Assembly: GCF_030247195.1 (NCBI RefSeq)
Contig: NC_080672.1
Span: 312,630,127-312,694,126 of the forward strand
DNA: 64,000 bases
Direction of reading: 5' to 3'
From: Topomyia yanbarensis
Taxonomy: Eukaryota > Arthropoda > Insecta > Diptera > Culicidae
Below, piece by piece: positions 56,275 through 64,000 of the stretch (position 1 is the first letter of the stretch; every line of letters begins with the position of its first letter). Below the pieces are notes generated by a model that searched no databases, was not told where the DNA came from, and worked only from the letters and a program-made list of their open reading frames with translations. A program made the translations under genes and the position numbers.

Positions 56275-57480
56275 AGTTACCAATTAGTTTAAGACCGCGT
56301 TCTCCTTTGCTGTATCAAGAAGTTGTCTCCAGTTCACTCGGTCCATGGCTGTATGACTCCTCGCAGAACACCCGCTTAACATCCTTTTTATAGATGGAAC
56401 ATACTACTTCCTCCATCCAATCCTCCGGTAAAATCTGTTTCTTTCAGATATTCAAAACCACCCAGTGGAATGCTATAAACAACGTCTCTCTTCCGTGCTT
56501 CAGCAGCTCACATGGCAGTTGATCATTGCCAGGGGCTTTATCAGTCCTCAATCGTCCGATCTCCTTATAAATCTTTGGTAGATCCGGCACTGGGAGTCTG
56601 TTGTCGGCTACGCATGTCCCCAGGCTGATTCTTGTGATACTATCGTCGTCTACTGCTATTCTGGTGTTCGTCATAATACACTTATCGATCAGCTCACACT
56701 CGGTCGTGAGAAGGTATCTCTTCATATGTCGGCATGTGGCACATGACCTTAGCTCGAGCGATTCACCTACTCGTAGAATTTTCGTAACTCTACAGATGCT
56801 CCATCGCTTCGGTATCCCGATCTTCCTGAAGAGATTCTGAATCTATATTCGCACTGCGGAAGGTGCGAACATTTGTGATGTCGGAGATGAAACTTCTGTT
56901 CATTAGAACGTGGCCGATTTAGTTCTCAGTTTGTTAACCAGGTGATCGCAAGGGTGGCGTTTATGTCGCTGATGAGGAGCTTTACATTCTGTCGCGGGCT
57001 CCAAATGCGCGTAAAATCTTTCTTTCTCGTTCTCGGATCACGCTTCGTGATGGTAGTGCACGTTGACGATGCTGTAGTTGTAGAAATAGGCGTTGATCCA
57101 CACACATCCTTTTGCTGATCGTCTGCTACTTGATTACGCGTTGGCGCATCTTGCCTAGTACTACAAAGCGGATTACCAACTCGTTTGTTGTGCCGTCGTT
57201 CTAATAGAATGTAACCGCTCGATGCCCGCTTTTTCACACATTCTGTCTACAATGCTACTGCTTTCAAGTTGCGAGTTTTCAGCTCATCGTTGAGGATTCT
57301 TTTGAACCCAGGGAAGCAAAGTGACTTGCAGTTCGATATGTCAAGTTTTCCATCATAGTCCTTTTTTCGTTACGTAAGCTTTGACCGATTGTTCCGATCC
57401 GCCTTTTCTTCGTAACGTGGTATATTCTGGGCGGCTTATTGGGTTTGACCCGACCTCCTGTCTCGTCGAAGGACAGCTGT
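56275..57480 (-). pseudogene. RTE-clade LINE, second degraded copy
   Basis: The minus-strand frame 56444-56725 encodes 'RLPVPDLPKIYKEIGRLRTDKAPGNDQLPCELLKHG', the start of an RTE-type reverse transcriptase. It is preceded upstream (56930-57420) by scattered endonuclease pieces in several frames ('INATLAITW', 'VHYHHEA' side) and the 5' 'gggcggctta' stretch. The plus-strand 'gttgtctccagttcactcgg' at 56322 matches the 3' region of copy 1 near 7010. Most of the reverse transcriptase is deleted. Confidence 0.7.
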
Positions 57481-58829
57481 GCGGGGTTTTTTCTGCCACT
57501 TCACGTATTTACTTCTTTCTACGGTAGCGTTATAGCGCCCATAACCAGTCGCACCTTCTCATTTCGCTTCTACCCAGTCGATGCCGGCCTACAGATTCAA
57601 TGTCTGTGCGTCTGCACAGGGAAGTATGAGATAGGAGCTTGTGAACACTATGAAGTATTCACCCTGTCAAAAAAATGCTGACGAATATGGTCAGGCGATT
57701 TAAAAAGTTTGACGTTTGACTCAACTCGCCTGTGCTAATTGCCCCTAGGAACAAATGCAATTTGCGAATGCAATTTAAAGGCAATTTCAATACTTAGACA
57801 AATTTTCTGGCGGCTGAAATGGACTTGGTTGTTTTTTGCGTTTTTCAAACATGGCGGTTCATGTTTGGCTTAAGTTTAAAATTGTTTTTTTTTAACATTT
57901 GGCGTGCTCCCGCTTGTATTTTCTAATCTTTATTGGAAAGCGAGTGTGGTGGTGGGGTTCGGTTGTTTGGAAATGTAGGGGTTCTTGTATTTTTGGCGGT
58001 TGTGTGCAGATATTGTTTGTTGTGAGGTGATGGAAACCGGTATAACCCTGACCACATTCGCTCAAACCTTAATGTAATAGGCGAATCTTTTTCTCACACT
58101 GCCTTGGTGCAGTACTATTGTGAACGCTTTTAAAGTGTGTTGGTGATTTTGTTAGCCGGTAGGGAAGCTTTCTCAGGGCTCTCTACTGGAATTAAATGTG
58201 TTTTGGTTCTGGAAAATTTGGTCCTACCCGTACGTGAGAGGAGCGCTTGCGGTGTGATAGGGAAAGAGGTTGTGCTGGGCTTTGCTCCCGTTTAGTATGC
58301 GTGAGACCTTTGCTAGGTTGTTGCGTGGAAGACTCGCTCGATTCATTTGATGCCCATTATTCGGATTATACAGGGGCGTTATTGCAGCAACTGTTGACCT
58401 ATTGCTATAGCTGAGTGCTGCTTTTAACGTTGTGGTCGTGATTTGGTTACGGTAAACAGTTGTATTGCGTACGCCAGCATAGCGTATTAGTGTGCCGATC
58501 GATCGCAGCAACTTTTTCATGGGTAGCATTCGGCTTCATTGGTGGTGTTTCGGGCAACTTTTTGTGTTGTTTGGAGTTCTTGTTTAGTTGTTAGATAGGG
58601 ATTTCATAATGATTGAACGGGGTGGGGCTCATCATATTCTTTCTGCGCAGACTGCCGTGTATTTAATTCTTGCACACGATCGGCTGGGGGTTCTTGAGAT
58701 TTTTGTAAGTAGTGTCTTCCATTTTTTATTGAAGTGGCTCAAGTGGTAGTGTAAGAATTGGGGAATGATGGTCATCATGCTCATGCTCATTGTGCACTTT
58801 ATAAGCTATAATTACAAAGATTTTACTTG

Positions 58830-60000
58830 GTTTTGCAACTATTTTTTCCGTTCTGCTTTAATTGTGGATAAATGGTAGTCTTCGTTTTGTTATCTTCAGA
58901 ATTGCACATGTTAAGTCGTATGTAGTTTCGAATGTTGTGGCGTTTTCGCTTGAACCCGGGGCTGAGTCGGGTTCTGACCCCAGCCGCTGTCAGTTCATAC
59001 ATTTTGACAGCGGTTGGGGCTGGAGACTGACTCAGTTTCGCTTCAAGCAAAAACGACGTTAGTGAATTGGTTTGCATTGTGAGAGAACGCGTGCCCTCGG
59101 GTGATGTCGATCGGGTCGACGTTTCTTTGGATTGAGCGAACTAGTTTCTATGTTTGACCAATTATAGAATTGGTCCCCAAGGTATTAAATGTGCACACGG
59201 AAGGTGCATAGTCTGGCCTGAGTGGGATGATTGCTTCAGCCATGTATGCTTGAGAATTGATAGTTCGTGGGAGAGATCGGAATCCAGTTGCCAATTTCCT
59301 TCAATGATGTCGGCGCGAAAAACAAATGTTTTGTTATCACGTTTGTTTAGTATGCGGAGGCGATCACCTATTGTTGTTCTTTTTTGTCTTTTATCACCTT
59401 TATTATGAGATGATTCATCGACAATGCTTCCTTTGACAATGAGACGCCTTGGTTGTGCAACCGTTTTTTCCGATTTTGTTTTATAAGCGGATGATGGTTG
59501 TTGTTTTCAGAATTGTGCGTGCCTTGTCGTGTGTGGTCTTGGGTGATCGTTGTTTTGGGGGCGTTGTGGGAGAACGCGTGTTCGCCGGATGATGCCAGTC
59601 GGGTTGGCATTTGTTTGGACTGAGCGGATTGATTTTTTGTTTGTTTGGTGTTTGTTGGACTGACTAAGGAACTTATTCGCATGGCGTTTGATGTAAGTGG
59701 GGAGTACGCATGGTCTTGTTTGAATGGAGTGATGACTGTTGAATCGTAAGCGAGGGTTGAGAGTTGAATTCGTGAGAGGGATCAGGAACCAGTTACAAAT
59801 TTGCGACTGTCATGTTCATTGGTTTGCTTTTGGTCGGTTGGATTACGTTCATTATAATAGTTGTTCTCATTGCGTTGAGTGCTGTTATATACTTTTGAAT
59901 GGTGAACGCAGTATATTACTGATTGACATGTTAACCATGTTTCGTCATAAGTATGGTTGTGTTGAAGCTCGAATATTACCGCCAAAGGGAATTGATTTTG
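58830..60000 (+). repeat. Diverged direct duplication inside repeat X
   Basis: The order 'gcaac(t/c)..ttttttccg', 'cttcagaattg', 'gagaacgcgtg', 'tgatg(t/c)c', 'gggt(c/t)g(a/g)c' and 'tt(g)gattgagcg' is seen from about 58838 and again from about 59457. The strand is strikingly G/T-rich over 57930-60000. The open frames here (58224-58529, 59368-59682 minus) are N/T/Q-rich and unrecognised. Confidence 0.55.
58941..59056. repeat. 116-bp long hairpin
   Basis: Arms of about 52 bp (58941-58992 and 59005-59056) are complementary with few mismatches: 'gttttcgcttgaa' against 'ttcaagcaaaaac', and 'ccccagccgctgtca' against 'tgacagcggttgggg'. The loop is 12 bases (ttcatacatttt). It interrupts one of two duplicated segments inside repeat X. 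Confidence 0.85.
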
Positions 60001-61199
60001 GCATTTTGTGGTTTGTATTAGTAAGTTAGTTTCTTTCCATTTTTATAATCTTGTTGTAGTTGTTAGTATAGAAACACGCGCGCATCATCCTTTGTATGTT
60101 CGACATATAAAGTCGGCCGTTTTAGGTACTTAGGTAGTACTGTTTTTATAGCATTCAAAATGCACTTCAGTAAGTCTAACAACGCGCGCGAATAATGATA
60201 ACATATGAGTTCACATCCTATCAAATTATTTATGAAGATCGAAACTAATACATAACTATCATTTCATTTCTTATAATAATAAATACCAATCGCGGTAAAG
60301 GTAATCGCTTTTTATTATATCGTATTGTTCTTGGAATGTCGTGTTTCGCCGGACTACAGAAACACGGATTAATAAAATCGTTGACGGTTGATTCAATTAA
60401 ATATAAGCAACACTCCCGACGGTCGGCTGTCCGGAGTTGAAGTTGCATGTTTTACAAACCGAGCACTTCCGAATTAATTAAATAAACGATAAATCTATCA
60501 TGAATTCTCGGCAGCCGGCTGCCCAGATCAATAAACATAAATAATAAATAATAAATAACAATTTTGAGAATGACATGAATCGTATCACTTATCAAGGTGA
60601 ATCCAGATTTTGTCTAACTCTTTACTCCACCCTACTAACAAAAACTCCTTCCCGTGGCAAACGTGGAGATGCAGAGGTATACACGGTCTCCATAACAACG
60701 TTTGTTACACTAACATTCCCTTCCTTTCCCGATGACTGTAAGGACGTGGCCGGCACCGTTATTGGCATTTCAAAGTATAGAACTCTCGAAACTTGCACAT
60801 TGAGGATGGATAGCTACTCCCAGGCCCCATTCGTTGATTCTCTGTGCAATTTCGCTTGTTCTGGTCAATCACGGAGTAGCAACTACGAATTGTACAGTCA
60901 TCATGCTCATGCTCATGCTCATGCTCATTTGGCGTGCTCCCGCTTGTATTTTGTTTGTTTAGTGCACTTAATTTAGCCAACGAATGTGGAAAATTGTGGA
61001 ATCGTGTGTAAATATAGTGGAACAAGATCTCTGAGTCTAAATGAAAGTCAGATTGTGGTAGGTTTTAATGTGCAATACGAATTTCACCATCGATTCTTCC
61101 TATAGTCTGGTGGTGATTACCTAGTGTACCGATAAATTTATGTGAGTAGATAGTGAATCCGAAAATAATTATTATTTTTAATTTTCATATCAGGCAATT

Positions 61200-61420
61200 A
61201 AGGGCGATTAAATGGCACGTTCCCTGGGCGATTTAAGAGCGGGTAGAGCGGCAAAAAATGACGCCGGCAAATCGCCCAAATGTTGCATATAAAATAGCCC
61301 CCTAATTGCCAGCAAATTGCTGGCAAATTGTAAGGCAATTAGCGCATCCGAGTTGGCAAATAGCCCCCCGCTAGCCAGCAACTTGCCCTTTTTGACTGGG
61401 CACCATTTGACGACCAACCT
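61200..61420. repeat. Palindrome-rich right end of the CCCWGTCAAAAA element
   Basis: Reiterated 'ggcaaattg', 'ggcgatt' and 'gccagcaa' words, including a perfect 21-base palindrome at 61306-61326 (ttgccagcaa, one base, ttgctggcaa). Non-coding. Confidence 0.6.
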
Positions 61421-62144
61421 TCGAAATTGGTTTCGAAATTATGTGACTGTAAGAAAAGTTGTCGAACATATATTCCACTTTATTACTCTTTGATTTTATA
61501 ACATTTAATGAAAGAAAGTTGTCTATGAAGATATGAAAGGTATTCTTTATTCTTTCTCATTTGTAGAACGGAAAGGTAACTGATGAACTGTTTACATTAT
61601 ATTGAAGGATTTTCGAAAAATTACACATTTTCATAAAATCCCCCCGCCCCCAACCAAATTTCTGGTTACTCCACTCGAAATATCAGTATTATTTAAGTGT
61701 AGCTGGATTTAGTATAATGCAAAGTTATTCTGGCGGTACGTAAGACTTTATGTTGATGTCAAATGATATGATTTTGTATGTTTATAGAAAATGTCATTGT
61801 CGTTTTTGCTAAATTATTAACATACTTTTTTCCTCCAGGTATGTCCACTATATTTCAAGGTAATTTATATTTCAAGGTAATTTATGATTCTCCATTCGAA
61901 ACATTTTATAAATCTTGCCAATTTTTGTGTAATCTTTGGTTAAGTGGATACTCGTACGTTTAATTACTGTAGCACTACAGGTTATTGTAGCGAGAAGCAC
62001 AATACAGCATTTTGATCAGGAAAAACTGTGTATTCAGTGGTCAAAATTTCGGCGAGATTTATAAACACGTTCAAAAGTTATCAAAGGTGGGATGCGAAAG
62101 ACGCAAAAAAATTTGCTCATTTTTATTGAAAACTAACGTGGTCA

Positions 62145-62510
62145 ACAGAAATGATCGCTAAAGGTTCCAAATTTCCATGATTATGAATAACATGCTTTAA
62201 ATAACGTTACCGAGAAGCACTGACGGTTTATCGTGCACAGCAAAATAAACCTAGAAGTTGAGCATATGACCGGATACTACGAGTTAAAATCAGTATAGTA
62301 GTGCAAAAGAATGCTGGGACCTCTTACCGTGAATTTGTATGTGAGAAGGCTTTCAGTGGTATTATGTCAGCAAGAATGACAACCAAAACAATACCAGGAA
62401 GCTGTACGAGCATTTTCTAACCAAGTATATCGAATGGACGCTTCATAGTAATAATGAACTTTGGACAAATCCTCGATCTAACAATTTAAATGAAACTATT
62501 AATCTAATTT
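62145..62510 (+). pseudogene. Second Tc1/mariner-type transposase remnant
   Basis: Collinear with 9290-9720, starting 'gtggtcaacagaaatgatcg'. A frame near 62390-62450 reads 'KLYEHFLTKYIEW', the better preserved equivalent of 'KLYQEA..VLTKYNA' in copy 1. Stops and shifts abound. Its presence in both copies shows that it belonged to their common ancestor. Confidence 0.45.
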
Positions 62511-62817
62511 TGTCACATTCATTTTTAGTTACTGGAATTAGCAAGCAAGCTTGCTGTCAAATTTCACTTCATGCAATTCGTCACATAATCGGTTTTTTAC
62601 AATTTTGAAATAAACAATTTTTCGCTATATGAGAAATATGTGCATCGGACAGCAATTTAATAATAATCGTACAGACTTCGTAATAAAAGTTTTGTACCTA
62701 AATTGAAAAGATATCAAAATCGTAATCTGTGCCTCAAAAACCGTGCTATATACCTTTGTAGGTTATTCAAAACCATTTTTGACTTTTGGTCAGGTTTTAG
62801 GGTAATCCGCCACTGCG

Positions 62818-63000
62818 AGGCGATGCGATTGGCTTTGATGATGCAGAACCAATTTGTTGGGTAACTCGCTACAACACTCAACCAATAAAACTTTTGGACA
62901 TCCCCAGACGTTACCAAACGTTACTACAAACTTTTCCCACCAATAAATGTACCCATACTATACGAATTACACACTTGAACTTGAACAACCAATCGAAGTA
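62818..63000 (+). pseudogene. LINE RNase H-like fragment, right of the insertion
   Basis: Continuation of the frame broken at 53492: 'DAIGFDDAEPICWVTRYN' then 'LLDIPRRYQTLLQTF'. It is open for about 60 codons. Identification as the RNase H C-terminal linker is tentative. Confidence 0.35.
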
Positions 63001-63239
63001 CACGCGTTTCATTTATTATCCCTGTGTGGTGATACCTTTTACGTTCGCTCGTTTCCTCTGAGTGAGATTGAAATTACTTTTCGGACATCGTTGCTCCCGC
63101 CAGCTCTATCGACATCGTCGCTGACAAGATTCGTCATCCGTCCCATCGTGAAGCTGCCAGGATCGCCTTCACAATTTTACCCATGTCTATTACTGACCCG
63201 TGCGCAAGAGATGGTGGTTGTAGTTCAAACCCCTATCAT

Positions 63240-64000
63240 TCACAGTCTGCTTCCTCATCTCGTACAGATCAGAAGCCAAAAAGCGACCCGCTTGGGGAGT
63301 CATTTGGGCCCACTTTTATTTGTAATGGTTATGAACAGATTGCCACAACTCATCACGAACGCCATTATTTTAATCTACGCAGACGACGTAAAAATTTTCT
63401 ACCCTATTAAAACTACTGCGGATTGTCAAACCCTGCAACAAGATTTGACTAATTTCGGAGCCTTTTGCGAAGAGAGCGGATTGTGCGTCAACCCTGGAAA
63501 GTGCTCAGTAATGACATTTTCTAGGAAAATCAGTCCTATATTTTTTGTATACCAATACCTGAATACTATAATTCCTCGTGTTGATACCGTTAAGGACTTG
63601 GGAGTAACTTTCGATCGCTCGCTTTCTTTCAACGGACACATCGATCAAGTTGTAAAGGACTGCCTGCAACTGTTTACGCTTTAGTCAGGAGCTTCGGGCG
63701 TGAACTGGACGACCCTCACGCTATTCTGTCTGTATATACTGGACTAGTAAGGTCGAAACTTGACTTCGCAAGCGTCCGCTCTATGTAACACAGATCAACA
63801 GGCTCGAACAAATTCAGAAAAAAATTGTACGTTCCGCCCTTAGACACTTGGGTTGGAACAACGATGAGCTGCCTCCTTACCAGCAACTGTGCGGACTAGT
63901 CGATCTGGACACGGTTCATTCTAGACATACGATAGCGGATGTGACCTATTTCTCAAATGTATTGGCTGGACGCACCAAAAGTCAACGTCTGCGTGACAAT
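63240..64000 (+). pseudogene. Jockey/CR1-type LINE reverse transcriptase, cut by the window end
   Basis: The frame 63270-63684 shows 'GSHLGPLLFVMVMN', 'ILIYADDVKIF' (catalytic YADD intact), 'GLCVNPGKCSVMTFSRK' and 'VDTVKDLGVTFDRSLSFNGHI', all palm and thumb motifs of this group. After a shift near 63670 it continues 'FGRELDDPHAILSVYTGLVRSKLDFAS', then, past another shift near 63785, 'INRLEQIQKKIVRSALRHLGW' and 'GLVDLDTVHSRHTIADVTYFSNVLAGR' to the last base. The region before GSHLG (62947-63260) is not recognisable as its N-terminus. It is related to, but clearly different from, the nested element at 41744-46305. Confidence 0.8.

Larger units (their letters stand above)
57923..60925 (+). mobile_element. 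Repeat X, 3.0-kb insertion flanked by a 27-bp direct repeat
   Basis: An identical 27-bp sequence containing 'ggcgtgctcccgcttgtatt' lies at 57896-57922 and 60926-60952. The insert ends in four to five 'catgct' units abutting the right copy. Its last 530 bp (60385-60910) match the X segments around the R1 insertion at 40-48 kb. A second 'catcatgctcatgctcat' phrase near 58768 and a diverged duplication inside suggest a composite. A long duplication with a simple-sequence tail suggests retroposition, but no coding sequence is recognised. Confidence 0.55.
57662..61400. mobile_element. TIR element with CCC(T/A)GTCAAAAA ends
   Basis: The left end 'ccctgtcaaaaa' at 57662 and inverted right end 'cccagtcaaaaa' (61389-61400) are matched at 11 of 12. 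Related 'ggcgatt(t)aa' words lie inside both ends. Removing repeat X leaves about 0.7 kb. The target duplication is not evident, so boundaries are tentative. Confidence 0.5.
54693..61671. mobile_element. 6.98-kb hAT-like element with 9-bp duplication
   Basis: Flanked by cactcgaaa (54684-54692 and 61672-61680), which restores the Transib-like sequence when one copy is dropped. The left end 'gtagcgtagccagagg' and inverted right end 'gagtaaccagaaatttggtt' resemble the CAG(C)GGCGTAGCCAGAAATT ends of the element at 35152. No transposase is visible. Inside lie an RTE fragment (56275-57480) and a further nested pair (57662-61400 and 57923-60925). Confidence 0.65.
53493..62817 (+). mobile_element. 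Second Transib-like element, greatly expanded by nested insertions
   Basis: The same family as 8530-10319. Its left end 'caaagtggcgaattt' and right end (inverted) 'cgcagtggcggatta' are flanked by AGGCG at 53488-53492 and 62818-62822. This 5-bp duplication contains no TA. Element sequence is found at 53493-53513, 54480-54692 and 61672-62817. The rest is a 962-bp piggyBac-like insert in its left inverted repeat and a 6.98-kb insert further in. Without them the element would be about 1.37 kb. Confidence 0.75.

Noticed and set aside
58224..58529. 101-codon minus-strand frame, Asn/Thr-rich
   Set aside because: Located in a strongly G/T-biased stretch where the complementary strand lacks stop codons by composition; no recognisable domain.
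60575..60976. 133-codon frame ending in an HAHAHAHA run
   Set aside because: It lies within repeat X, the His-Ala run is the CATGCT tail, and the related copies at 40.5 and 47.6 kb do not preserve the frame.
54684..61680. Interpreting the 7-kb insert as an LTR element
   Set aside because: The flanking 9-bp match behaves as a target duplication and the ends are inverted; no long direct repeats, primer-binding site or polyprotein were seen.

Overview
The window looks like insect, and probably mosquito, nuclear DNA. It is AT-rich and sparse in genes. It holds an insect cuticle gene with a TATA box, a spliced short-chain dehydrogenase gene with five exons, a tRNA-derived SINE of the kind seen in culicine mosquitoes, and many non-LTR retrotransposons and terminal-inverted-repeat elements. 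A culicine such as Aedes is my best guess from repeat style, not from a search. I see no bacterial operons, rRNA, CRISPR or convincing functional tRNA.

Layout. 1-5.1 kb: degenerate tandem repeats, an R1-like LINE 3' end (minus), an I/LOA-type RNase H fragment, a TA-flanked MITE and a second R1-like remnant. 5.2-16.4 kb: simple and interspersed repeats around an RTE-clade LINE (minus, about 6.95-11.8 kb). That LINE is interrupted by a 1.79-kb DNA element with CACAGTGG ends and a 5-bp target duplication. A second, unrelated 1.66-kb element with similar ends lies at 13.4-15.0 kb. 16.5-17.7 kb: an intact single-exon cuticular protein gene. 18-28 kb: AT-rich DNA, microsatellites, MITEs and interspersed repeats. 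28.35-39.02 kb: a gene-free 10.7-kb block bounded by inverted repeats, holding a 1.8-kb hAT-like element. 40.3-48.0 kb: a SINE, then repeat X interrupted by an R1-clade LINE that is itself interrupted by a nearly full-length Jockey/CR1-type LINE. 50.1-51.9 kb: the intact SDR gene (minus), with a repeat-filled first intron. 53.4-63.0 kb: a five-deep nest of insertions. 63.2-64 kb: a further Jockey-type RT fragment running off the window.

Only two loci look like functioning host genes: the cuticle protein (16594-17553) and the SDR (50078-51938). All other recognisable protein coding belongs to mobile elements, mostly decayed. The most interesting material is the set of elements with RSS-heptamer-like CACAGTG ends and 5-bp target duplications (Transib-like hallmarks), one family of which carries a decayed Tc1/mariner-type transposase instead of a Transib one. 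Also notable are the long inverted-repeat block and the R1-like 3' UTR, which carries the same ordered nine-unit minisatellite at two loci. All family names come from reading motifs by eye; no database search was possible.
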